DNA from: Chrysopilus asiliformis
Taxonomy: Eukaryota; Arthropoda; Insecta; Diptera; Rhagionidae
Assembly: GCA_964034945.1 (NCBI GenBank)
Contig: OZ035960.1
Span: 34,340,368-34,404,367 of the forward strand
Direction: 5' to 3'
Length of the DNA stretch: 64,000 bases
Shown piece by piece: positions 23,501 to 33,379 of the stretch. Every line of letters begins with the position of its first letter. Positions within the stretch are counted from its first letter, which is position 1. The notes under the pieces are model-generated. The model saw nothing but the letters and a program-made list of their open reading frames with translations. It was not told the origin of the DNA and did no database searches. A program made the translations under genes and the position numbers.

Positions 23501-24774
23501 ACCCCTACTAGTTATTTATAAAAGGGTTTGTTCATTAAATACGCCACGTTATTTTTTCCTTCTTCCGATTTCCTCTTTTATATCACTTTTAGTAGGGACA
23601 AACTTTTTGTTCGCCTCCGTAAAAATATTTTTTTTAAAGAAATTTAAAAAAATTGACAAAATTAAACTTTTTTCCATTTTTTAGATTTGGGGTGGTGAAA
23701 ACGTCGAAATGTCTTTCCGTATTTGGCAGTGTGGCGGGCACGTTGAAATCAGTCCGTGTTCTCATGTGGGTCACATTTTCCGTAAAACATCGCCCTACAC
23801 GTTTCCCGGTGGGCTTACCGAAGTTCTTAGTGAAAATCTAGCGAGAGTTGCCTTAGTGTGGATGGACAAATGGGCAGATTTTTTCTTTATGTATAACCCA
23901 ATCAATACTACCTACAGATGGTCATTGGTAAATTTTTATTTTTTCAATATCTTATGTCAGCCACTACAAAAATCCTTTTCAGGATGTCAGTGATCGATTA
24001 GCTTTAAGAGAACGACTAAATTGTAAATCGTTTGATTGGTACCTGAGAAACGTCTGGCCAAATAATTTCTTTCCAGCAGATGACAGATTCTTCGGGAAAA
24101 TAATTTTGTTAAATGAGGAGACGAAATTATCGAAATCTTATGAAAAATATACAATTAATATACCAGAAAGAATGCACGAACGAAATTGGCCAGCGGTATT
24201 TAAATTTCTTAATCAAAGAACCACCGATTTTCTTCAATTGTTGGACTTAGAGAATGATGTTTGCCTTAAAAAGAATTTAGATGAGCCAGATCAGAGGTCT
24301 ACTGTTGCACCAGCCATTATTGGTGACTGCCTACCAGGACCTAAGCTTCAAGATATGTTTGTTATTACGCAGTTTGGACAGGTTTGGTGAAAACTATTGG
24401 AGCAAAAATAAATTTATTAAAAGTTTTTTTTTTAGATAATGACAAATGAAGGTGTCTGTCTGGATGCTTTTGAATCATTTGAGAAGGAACTGGGATCATG
24501 GCCAGTACGAATAGCGTTATGTTCTGGCAATAAACGTCAAATTTGGACCTATGATATTAATGTTAGTAATTTGTCGTAATCGAATTTTAGAATTCCAGGA
24601 AAACGTTTTTTTTTGTTCACATTTCAGACACAACAAGTTCGCCACAAAAATTCTAGACGCTGTTTAACTGCTTACGAACACGCCGAGGACAAAGCGCAGT
24701 CCGTACGAGTAAGCGCTTGCCAACAAAAGAAGAACCAACGATGGGGCCTTATACCACTTCCATGGAAGTTGTAG
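20512..24774 (+). CDS. Polypeptide N-acetylgalactosaminyltransferase (11 exons)
   Basis: Transfers GalNAc from UDP-GalNAc to Ser/Thr of proteins, starting mucin-type O-glycans in the Golgi. Exons: 20512-20645, 20719-20816, 20974-21154, 21419-21582, 21641-21768, 21839-22026, 22292-22436, 23685-23927, 23983-24381, 24436-24561 and 24628-24774. All introns are GT-AG and join into one 650-residue frame. Residues about 11-34 form a signal anchor. The GT-A domain begins near [15 protein letters not shown] (147-161). The metal-binding DxH is in FLDAHCEC (D241, H243). The Gal/GalNAc-T motif [17 protein letters not shown] is at 348-364, and SHVGHIFR is at about 372. From about 517 a ricin-type lectin domain has three repeats: CLD is kept in repeat 2 (CLT in repeat 3), QIW and QRW are present, and the first QxW is replaced by QDMF. 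About 50 extra residues (466-515) precede the lectin domain. Paralogue not assigned. Confidence 0.93.
22494..23023. mobile_element. Rearranged INE-1-like element in intron 7
   Basis: Lies wholly in the 1,248-bp seventh intron (22437-23684). A plus-oriented body (GTCCGTCC repeat at about 22519, GGTACC core with an 18-G run at 22643-22660, 3' end to about 22910) is joined to a minus-oriented 5' end (22911-23023, finishing CCATACGGGTATA). At the front, TTAAGTGAACGGCGAAC at about 22498 is an inverted piece of the 3' region. So the copy is a mosaic of inverted parts, not a simple insertion. Expected to be removed with the intron. Confidence 0.8.
23010..23507 (+). mobile_element. Helitron-like repeat, family 2, in intron 7
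   Basis: Follows the INE-1-like copy without a gap: the shared text GGGTATAAAAATGGATG makes the border ambiguous. It has a GTCT repeat, ACTACTGGACCGATTTTTAC, GCCAGGAGCAGGTTTTTAGC and two diverged blocks around GGTCCTGTAAGGATAACG. It ends CCCCTACTAG before a T (CTAG/T, Helitron-type). The 5' TC start is missing, replaced by the INE-1-like end. Confidence 0.65.
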
Positions 24775-24935
24775 GTCTTCTGTGATAATTAACAAAAACA
24801 AATTATAGATAACTGAATACGAAGTACATAACACAAAAAATATACTCAGCTATATTTAAATACAAAATCTTACTAGATTAATAAATTTTACCTACTTGAT
24901 TACAAACCGATTCACGTACTGGATGTTGTAATTTT

Positions 24936-24941
24936 AATAAA
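24936..24941 (+). promoter_or_regulatory. Candidate polyadenylation signal of the GalNAc-transferase
   Basis: AATAAA 162 bases past the stop codon. Another AATAAA occurs near 24890, so which one is used cannot be told. T-rich sequence follows. Confidence 0.45.
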
Positions 24942-25393
24942 GTTTATTATTTTGTTATCTGTTAACAAGTTTTATCGAATTTCGCAATTTTTTATGGAAA
25001 TCTTAAAAAGCATTAAAGCTGAACTATTTACATTAAATTTTATAAATGATATTTACTGCTATTTATTGTGAAATTTTTTTAATAAATAAATCTAATATAT
25101 TTTCCATAATAATGACTTCTTCCGAATTTTATTTTGTATCATATTTAACCGATTAAAAATTATAGACCTTAAAATTGTAGCCGTCAAATATTTATACTTT
25201 ATACTATGGTTGTAACGGATATCCTCATGCTTATCTGTCAATTGAAAAAAATGTAATACCACTTGCCAATTTTGCGAGCAAATTATATGGGATCTGTCAA
25301 ACATTTTCTTACGCAGAGTTTTTAATTTTTTTTAACTTTATTATTTTATGCTTTGATTTTGCATCCGTATATGAATTTTATTTCATTTAATAA

Positions 25394-25890
25394 AGGGTGG
25401 TTAAATTTTAAGGGCCGATGTTGAATGTGAACCACACCTAAACGTCAAGTTTTTTTCTGCATTTCATTTGACATTTCTCAATTTCAGACTAACTCAATTT
25501 GAACCATGGAAAGATACACAATCGAGCAACGCGTTAAAGTTATTCAGGCTTATTATGAAAATGGGCGTTCAAATCAAAATGCATATCGTGCACTTTGGAA
25601 AAAATACGGCCCGATGATGCCGCCAGCCCATAAACCGCACCAAACAGTCACTCTTTGTGGGTGCATTGGTTTTTCGACAATCACTCTTGGATTATCATTC
25701 GCCCAAATGCGGCTGTTCTGCTTATTGACGAATCCACTGAGGTGAAAATGTGCCTCATCACTGAAGATGATTTTCTTCGAAAATTGATCGCCCATTTTCA
25801 TATTTGCAGATCAAAGTCATACGAGTATGTCCCTTTAAATCGATGGCCAAACAGTTCCCAACGTAGAGTAAAACATAGTTTTGTATAGTA
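25394..25890. pseudogene. Rearranged mariner copy (start on plus, middle on minus)
   Basis: An AGGGTGG-type end at 25394 leads to ATG 25506 and the transposase start MERYTIEQRVKVIQAYYENG on plus. After about 30 codons (near 25595) the plus frame ends, and the following DNA encodes on the minus strand (25801 back to 25600) the internal segment FSDEAHFHLSGFVNKQN...HPQRVTVWCGLWAGGIIGPY. That segment includes the second catalytic aspartate region of this insect mariner group (SDEAHF). The N-terminus and the middle are therefore head to head with an inversion and large deletions. Certainly non-functional. Confidence 0.8.
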
Positions 25891-25949
25891 GTTTTGTTCT
25901 TGTCACGTCCCCATAGAATATACCACCTACTTCGTCAATGTTGTGTTAA

Positions 25950-26126
25950 CCCACAGTAAAATAGCAAATATTTTCACAGGATTTTTTTAATTTTTTTTGT
26001 GTTACTATTTTAAAGATTTCATGCTGCAATGGAAGTCGATTTAATCAGTGGTACAATTTTGGTACCACCGTGCAGCATTTGTTACGAAAAAGGTCGTACA
26101 TCGCATGTACCACCAAGTTTGTAAGG
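25950..26126 (-). mobile_element. piggyBac-type MITE (same family as 53819-54026)
   Basis: TTAA at 25946-25949 and 26127-26130. It shares, in inverted orientation, about 90 bases with the element at 53819, including TGGTACAATTTTGGTACCAC, a palindrome-like centre, and GTACCACCAAG near the end. The copies have diverged clearly (roughly one base in ten by eye), so these are older insertions. Confidence 0.75.
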
Positions 26127-26530
26127 TTAAGAAACAAATTTAAAAAATTATCAACATTTTAAAGCAGTTAATACATTTTATTTATGACGATATTGATCCG
26201 TCTTTTGTATAATTAGAACTTATTTCAATTATAGCCTACCCTAAAAGCTACCAAAACCATTTTAATGTAAAGTGAAGAAAATATAAGTGTGTACATAACC
26301 TTTTAAACTAAAAAAATGTCAAGCATCTTTTCTAGCAACATCTGCGAGTCGTTTGAAGCTGGGCTCTGTGCAGCTGCGCCTGACTATTTACTGTCCTGGT
26401 CATACATACTCTTTGTTTGTACAAATGAAACTTTTGTAGAAATAAGATATCAAAGTGAAATTATTTTTTGATTGAAAAATCCACATTCGCATTCGTAGTA
26501 AAATATCCCATGGAAAAGTGAAAAGTACTT

Positions 26531-27077
26531 TTTATACCCGTATGCTGAAATTAAAGGGAATATTAACTTTGCCTTACCGTTTGTAACGCCAAGATCCCGT
26601 CATCACGCACAAAAATGAATTACACCAGTGTGTTTAGAATGATAAAAATAATTAATTTTTGCATGTCCGTCCGTCCGTCCGTCCGTCTGTGGCGCGGATT
26701 GCGGGCGCACGGATTGAGCTACAGACTTGAAATTTCGCGCAGATCGGTTTTTCGTAAAATGCGAGGCTAAGTTCGTTAATAGGCAAAAGTGGACTATTAG
26801 GGGGGGTACCTCCCATACGAACGAAAACGTTTTTTGCGAATATCTCAAAAACGGTGCATCTTATCAAAAAATTGCAAGAAAAAAAGTTAATTAGGATATG
26901 ATTCTACATAAAATTCCCATACATCAAAATCCGATTGGAATAAATTTGAAAAAATCTTATTGGAAAGTTTGACTTTAAAGTGGAATTTTGGTACAACTGT
27001 TCGAATTTTGATACGAATATCACCATACGGGTCTCCAAAGATTGCCAGATTGGCAATAATAGCTTTTGTTATGTTTT
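26531..27077 (+). mobile_element. INE-1-like element, full length
   Basis: Starts TTTATACCCGTATG and ends with the hairpin ATTGCCAGATTGGCAAT (about 27038-27054) and TAGCTTTTGTTATGTTTT. The 5' pair is slightly mutated (TGCTGAAATTAAAGGGAATA). Microsatellite GTCC x4 at about 26665-26685; the GGTACC core is present at about 26806. Confidence 0.85.
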
Positions 27078-27756
27078 CATTAAAAAGTTAGTTCGACTTC
27101 GTTAATGGACGAAGTGCGATACAAATGAAGCGCTTTTCTTGAAAACTGTACGTCATTGATACAAAAGAGTTTTTGATTAACAAAACTTTGCTCATTCATA
27201 CACAAAAACTCGATCGTATCACTTGTTCTTCCCTCCTCAATGCAAATGGAAAATTTTCTATCGAAACTGAATCTTGCCTCATATAGGATTGACCCTTGAA
27301 ACTTACGATTCAAAATGTTAGCGTTTCTTTTTAATTTTTCGAGGTTTTTTACAGACATGATTTTTTTTCTACTTTCAAATGAAAAAAATCAATTCGATAT
27401 TTTCATCGACGCTTTTCCTGGCAAAAATTCTTTCCTTAATTTTTTGAGGAGTTTTCTTTTTATGGGAAAAATGTTATTTGTACGGATTTTCAATCGAGGG
27501 AAAAATTTGTGCATGATTACGGGTCATTTTGAATGGAATTTTCTTTATCTGATAAAATATTAACTGCAGCCTAAGTGGTTGAGCTTATAACAAATGTCTA
27601 ACACAAAATCATTTTATTTAAAAAAAATACATAATTAAAGAAATTTTTTATTTATTCACTACCCATATAAAGGTTGACACAGTTTGTTGCCAAATTGCAT
27701 TAGTTCACTTTAGAAATAAAAATCCGTAATTAAACCTACAAAAGATTAATAATTTA

Positions 27757-28423
27757 CAGCCTTATTAATAAACGTTAGTTAATTTTTATCAATGGTTTAC
27801 GCAGTGGATAACTCGAAATTCTTATTAATAAAAAATTTTAAGAGTTAACTGACGTTAGTTAACTTTGTGTTAGCTAACATACCGATTTCCTCGAGTTAAG
27901 GAGTTGATAACTCTTGACGGCGCATAACTCTTGCAAAAAAGACTGGAAGAAGCAATGATCCATTAAAAAAATGCAATTTATGTTGTTTTATTATATTACC
28001 TTATCACTTGAACACCAATTTTCTGATCGCTTTCCTTCAATTTTTAAATTTTCCACTTTTAATTACTTTGCAGTGAATCACAATTAAAATAAAAACATTA
28101 ATTTCACTCCTATTTTAATATTGTCTCCAAGGAAACGGATTTAAAAAACCAAAATATGACTTATTTTAATATCGTCTCCAAGGAAACGGATTTAAAAAAC
28201 CAAAATTTGACTTAAATGTAAAAGATTTTCGTATTTTTTGGTACAATTCGGCACAAGGGTTGCCGTATTCCAGCGAAATTTTTAAATAAAATACGAGTTA
28301 GCTATTATATGGAGGAAATTTTTTTATTAATAAGAATAGTTATCTAATGGATAAGTTTGCTATCTCGGAGTTAGTTAGCACATGAGTTATCTCCGTGTTA
28401 GGGATTTTTTATTAATAAGGCTG
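27757..28423. mobile_element. PIF/Harbinger-type MITE, copy 1
   Basis: Flanked by TTA (27754-27756 and 28424-28426), with ends CAGCCTTATTAATAAA at both termini. A 52-base block starting TTATTTTAAT and containing GTCTCCAAGGAAACGG is tandemly duplicated at about 28110-28212. GTTAACTGACGTTAGTTAAC-type words lie near the left end. A near-identical copy is at 58994-59656. TTA/TAA duplications fit PIF/Harbinger. Non-coding. Confidence 0.85.
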
Positions 28424-29489
28424 TTAGTGATTATCTTTCTAAGAAATTACTCAACTTAAAATTTATTACAAATATTATTAGGTATTATTAATATCAGTTT
28501 TTAGTTAATTCGCTCTAATCCCGAATAGCTGACAATTGAATGAAATCTAATCACGTAAATTTAGTGCATATTTTTGAATTTATTAATTATTGTGGCTGGA
28601 ATTTCTTTGATGTACGACATAGAAGACTGGCGTTGCCGTTATTAACAATAAATTGTCCACCCACTTTGCTATATTAATAAGGCATCCATTGGCGCCATTA
28701 TGCGGATGCATAAACTGGGTTTGCAATCGCAACATAAATTGCAGATATAGGCGGAAATTGACCCAACCTCTGCACTCTTCTAGTCGCATTTTCTAGTTTA
28801 GTTGCATAAAATCATAGACATTTACAGATGGGCAGAATTTCATATTGGTTCAGAATTTCATATTATTTTTTTTCGCGTCAATTATGTAAATTTTTAATTG
28901 TGATAGATTTCCAACCACAAACGCCTATATAGCGACGAATCGCCATTTTATTTATTACTTCGAAACCATCTCTTTTTTTATAAAACTTCCTCTTGAATAA
29001 AATTGAATTTTAGAATACGTTTTGATTGATGATTCAAAGTCAAAATCCGTTGGTATAGTATGAGATTTAGACCTGCGACAATTCATGGTTTTCATAGGAG
29101 ACTTTTTTTGCCAAACTATTCCATTGTAATATGATGCAAGGTTAAGCTGGTTAAGCATTAAAATGCATTTAAAAAGTGAATTTTTTTCTTTCAGTTTTTT
29201 TTCTAGTTTTTTCACTTATTTTGTAAGTTTGACTGGATTTTAATTAGTGTCATTCGAGTTGTTTTAATGAGTATAAGTAAAGCGTCTTGTTTTGCATTTT
29301 TGTTTAGTACATCAATAAAATTCACAATTTTCATAATCCGTTTTATAACTTTCGGTTTCATGAGTTTTATGTCTTGTCAAACAACTTTACTTTTCACGGA
29401 AGAGTCCTTCTGTATTTCTAGACAATTTAATTGTTCTTGAATTTAATGAATCATCGCTCGAATTTACTGCTTCTTTCGCGATTTAATTG
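28424..29489. other. Unassigned AT-rich stretch
   Basis: No supported gene. Open frames at 28583-28789 and 28955-29215 (minus) show no known motif. Confidence 0.6.
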
Positions 29490-29703
29490 CCGTGACACAT
29501 TTTCCGGTATTTTTTTATTATCAAAAGATAACACCCAAAGTTATGGATAATTGCATAATTGAGCTTGAAAATGGTGAGATGATACAAATCAATGTAAATA
29601 ATTAAAATTACGTTACCTAGGTGATATTGCATATTGGTTTGTCCCCAAGTCATCTTTTGAAACTAAAAAAAGAGTATCTGTAATACCGGAAAATGTGTCA
29701 CGG
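29490..29703. mobile_element. Short MITE with CCGTGACACATTTTCCGG ends
   Basis: A 20-base perfect inverted repeat, CGTGACACATTTTCCGGTAT, lies at both ends (about 29491-29510 and 29683-29702) with about 170 bases between. No clear target duplication. Non-coding. Confidence 0.65.
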
Positions 29704-29983
29704 GACCAATATTGTTGTCCGGTTATGGGAAATGTCCGCTTAACTGAGGAGGCAGAAATTTTATTTTATTTTTAAAGGATTTATTTACAATTTAAATTTT
29801 AGAGTATATAAATATCTGTAATAGTAACACATTACAGTGACACAGATAAACAATATTAAATTTCTTTTTATACCCGTATGGTGAAACCAAAGGGTATATT
29901 AACTTTGCCTTACCGTTTGTAACGCCAAGATCCCGTCATCACACACAAAAATGAATTACACCAGTGTGTTTAGAATGATAAAA

Positions 29984-30556
29984 CATAACAAAAGCTATAA
30001 TTGCCAATCTGGCAATCATTGGAGACCCGTATGGTGATATTCGTATCAAAATTCAAACAGTTGTACCAAAATTCCACTTTGAAGTCAAACTTTCCAATAA
30101 GATTTTTTAAAATTTATTCCAATCGGATTTTGATGTATGGGAGTTTTGTGTAGAATCATATCCTAAATAACTTTTGTTCTAGGACTTTTTTGATAAGATG
30201 CATCGTTTTTGAGATATTCGCAGAAAACGTTTTCGTTCGTATGGGGGGTACCCCCCCTAATGGTCCATTTTTGCCCATTAACGAACTTAGCCTTGAATTT
30301 TACGAGAAACGAATCTGTGCAAAATTTCTAGTCTCTAACTTAATCCGTGCGCCCGCAATCCGCGCCACAGACGGACAGACGGACAGACGGACGGACGGAC
30401 AGACAGACGGACGGACGGACGGACATGCAAAAATTAATTATTTTTATCATTCTAAACACACTGGTGTAATTCATTTTTGTGTGTGATAATGGGATCTTGG
30501 CGTTACAAACGGTAAGGCAAAGTTAATATACCCTTTGGTTTCACCATACGGGTATA
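29984..30556 (-). mobile_element. INE-1-like element nested in another copy
   Basis: Complete: CATAACAAAAGCTATAATTG at its 3' end, GGGGGGTACCCCCCC core at about 30243, microsatellite at 30368-30423, TATACCC/GGGTATA pair ending at 30556. Because host and guest are inverted relative to each other, the locus carries long complementary arms. Confidence 0.85.
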
Positions 30557-30572
30557 AAAAAATTGAATTTTG

Positions 30573-30758
30573 CATGTCCGTCCGTCTGTCTGTCCGTCTG
30601 TCTGTCCGTCTGTCTGTTCGTCTGTCTGTCTGTCCGTCTGTCCGTCTGTCCGTCTGTCCGTCTGTCCGTCTGTCCGTCTGTCCGTCTGTCCGTCTGTCCG
30701 TCTGTCCGTCTGTCCGTCTGTCCGTCTGTCCGTCTGTCCGTCTGTCTGTCTGTCTGTG
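30573..30758. repeat. Expanded (GTCCGTCT)n microsatellite
   Basis: About 185 bases of GTCC and GTCT tetranucleotides, mostly in strict alternation, inside the host INE-1-like element. Other copies have only 20-60 bases here. Every frame through it stays open, which creates long but meaningless reading frames on both strands. Confidence 0.9.
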
Positions 30759-31127
30759 GCGCGGATTGCGGGCGCACGGATTGAGCTAGAGACTTGAAAT
30801 TTTGCGTGGATCTGTTTTTCGTAAAATGCGAGGCTAAGTTCGTTAACGGGCAAAAATGGACCATTAGGGGGGGTACCCCCAATACGAACGAAAACGGTTT
30901 TTGTGAATATCTGGAAAACGGTGCATCTTATCAAAAAACCCTAAGAACAAAAGTTATTTAGGATATGATTCTACATAAAACTCCCATACATCAAAATCCG
31001 ATTGGAATAAATTTTAAAAAATCTTTTTGGAAAGTTTGACTTCAAAGTGGAATTTTGGTACAACTGTTCGAATTTTGATGGTTTTCAATAATTGCCAGAT
31101 TGGCAATTATAGCTTTTGTTATGTTTT

Positions 31128-32130
31128 ATATTCAATATCAAATTGAAAGAATAAGTAATTGTCTTTTATGATTTTCTCAGAAACTATACTGAACCGATTT
31201 TGATAATTTCAATATCTATCCGATTTTATTAGTACTACGCTAGGAAATTCAATGATTTTTTAAAAATTTTATTAGAATATTAGACCAATAAAATACTAGC
31301 TCACAAAAAACATCAAAATAATTTATGGAAAATCTAAAATATCTCGATAACGGTAAAATTAATGGATTTGCGGTAAAAGGTGAAAACGTGGGGTAAAGCG
31401 AGCAGGCTTTGACGCAAAAATGCATTTTTAAAAATTTACTAGGCATTTTTAAAGATAAGCACATGTTTCAAAGTGGAAAAATTGACTTATACGAGTATAT
31501 TTCTCTTTTAAATTGTTTTTTTTTGTAGTACACCATATCTTGAATAGTTTAGCTATTATTATGGTTCTTCAAAGATGCAAAAATGAAAAATTCTAAAAAT
31601 TAGTAGGAGAGTTTAACATTAGCACCTTTTTCTAAAAATCAGGCATTTTTCGGGATTAATAGTAAATGGCAGGATCTTACTACATAGTGCCAGAAATTTT
31701 ACAGTAGAATGATCTAATCCCGGTATTTTTATTGCAAAACCTCTTTCCGAAATCCTCTTTCCTTTACATGATGTTTTATTTTTTTCGTGCCTTACCAAAC
31801 TGTGTAACATTTTTAAATGGAAAGACGGAGTCGATTTAATATAACATTTATCTAGTTTGTAGAGACAGAAATAACCACTTTAAAAATTGCTTCCTAAATA
31901 ATTGGGATAACAAAAACGTCCTTTCCTAAACAATATCAAAACTTGATGAACCAAAAAAACTCATCTGAATTTTAAGCAATGGTGCGCAACAACTAAAATT
32001 TTTGTGTGAGCAATTTTTAATTAAATACGTTGATTTAACTTGTTATCATTCAAGATGTTCTTTGTTACGAAATGCGAAATATTTAAAAATGACAAATTTT
32101 CCTTTCGTTAAATCCTGCTCGCTAGACTCT
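31128..32130. other. Unassigned AT-rich stretch
   Basis: About 1 kb with no recognisable gene or bounded repeat. Confidence 0.6.
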
Positions 32131-32440
32131 AGAGCAGGCATCATCAGCTAGTGACTCGGCTGGCTCATCACACAGATTGGCTTTAACAGCGTAGGCACTT
32201 TAATCGACCTTATATTGTGTGCTGTAATGCTTGTATGTGCGGCTTCGGATCGCAGGCATAAAACGAATCGTGCTTTGAGTTGGAATCGGTGCTTATTAGC
32301 ATGACGCATTTCACTTTAAATCAGTTCGTGTCAAGCCATTGCCGTGGAAGGTTGTGTTTCATTGAACTGTATTTTTATTTGTAGTGGTTATAAATTTTGA
32401 TTGTAAAAGTAGCGACAGTTACTTTGATGGCCCCTGCTCT
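32131..32440. mobile_element. hAT-like MITE with AGAGCAGG ends
   Basis: The ends AGAGCAGGCATCATCAGC and, from the other strand, AGAGCAGGGGCCATCAAAG are inverted repeats, preceded by CT on each side. The AGAGCAGG start and A/G-rich ends recall hAT MITEs, but I cannot find a clean 8-bp duplication. The 310-bp interior is richer in G+C than its flanks and codes for nothing seen. Confidence 0.55.
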
Positions 32441-32645
32441 AGAGAATCTCTAATCCTTGTACATAAAGTTTTTTTTTAAACAGCTAGCAAGAAATTTGGG
32501 AAATCTTTTTTTCTTGATAAAATAAAGACAGCAGATGACGGTAAAAAGCAAAGTTTTAGGAATCTCCATTTTCTTCAAATAGCCTCATACGTACAACTAA
32601 CAAAAAACCGTCGGTGTTTTTCCTGTTAGTTGGAAGTATGTAGGT

Positions 32646-33197
32646 AAAAACATAACAAAAGCTATAATTGCCAATCTGGCAATTATTGAAAACCCGTATG
32701 GTGATATTCGTATCAAAATTCGAACAGTTGTACCAAAATTCCACTTTGAGTCAAACTTTCCAATAAGATTTTTTAAAATTTATTCCAATCAGATTTTGAT
32801 GTATGGGAATTTTATGTAGAATCATATCCTAAATAACTTTTTTTCTTGCATTTTTTTAATAAGATGCACCGTTTTTGAGTAATTCGCAAAAAAAAGTTTT
32901 TATTCTTATGGGGGGTACCCCCCTAATGGTCGATTTTTGCCCATTAGCCCCGCATTTTACGAAAAACGGATCTGCGCTAAATTTCAATTCTGTAGCTCAA
33001 TCCGTGCGCCCTCAATCCGCGCCAGAGACGGACGGACAGACGAACAGGCAGACGGACGGACGGACATGCAAAAATTAATTATTTTTATCATTCTAAACAC
33101 ACTGGTGTAATTCATTTTTATGTGTGATAACGGGATCTTGGCGTTACAAACGGTAAGGTAAAGTTAATATATTCTTTGGTTTCACCATACGGGTATA
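32646..33197 (-). mobile_element. INE-1-like element, full length
   Basis: From CATAACAAAAGC at 32651 with hairpin ATTGCCAATCTGGCAAT to CATACGGGTATA at 33197. Microsatellite at 33027-33065. Part of the conserved block CGAACTTAG is lost near 32945. A candidate coding fragment abuts its 5' end. Confidence 0.85.
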
Positions 33198-33379
33198 AAT
33201 ATACAGCTAATATGAAGGGGGAAACCACCGACTAGTTGCTTCACATCTTTTTGACCATTTATTGCAGCTACATGTCCGGTTTTGAGAGATTTTGGAAACA
33301 ATTTGTCCCGTAATTTAGTGTACGCGTCTGTTCCTGGCGGTGTCCGTTTATCGGAGATGTTGGCAAAGGGAGATTTCAC
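33198..33379 (-). CDS. Coding-like fragment next to an INE-1-like element
   Basis: On the minus strand a frame of about 60 codons runs from 33379 toward the INE-1-like element and reads through into it. The text includes SPFANISDKRTPPGTDAYTK, then KLFPKSLKTGHVAAINGQKD and VKQLVGGFPLHIS. Composition is mixed and protein-like, unlike the surrounding AT-rich DNA, and there is no ATG at its start; an AG (TATATAG) precedes it. I do not recognise the family. It may be an exon fragment cut by the element or a remnant of a larger transposon. Confidence 0.3.

Larger units (their letters stand above)
29865..31127 (+). mobile_element. INE-1-like element split by a second INE-1-like element
   Basis: The plus-oriented host starts TTTTTATACCCGTATGG at 29865 and is interrupted after TTTAGAATGATAAAA. 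A complete minus-oriented copy fills 29984-30556, and the host resumes at 30557 with AAATTGAATTTTGCATGTCC and runs to its 3' hairpin (31090-31106) and TATGTTTT. The order shows insertion of one family member into another in opposite orientation. Confidence 0.85.

Noticed and set aside
30503..30934. 143-codon minus frame rich in TDRQTDGQTD repeats (and plus-strand SVRLSVCP frames)
   Set aside because: Produced entirely by the GTCC/GTCT microsatellite in INE-1-like elements; the same pseudo-peptide appears at every copy.
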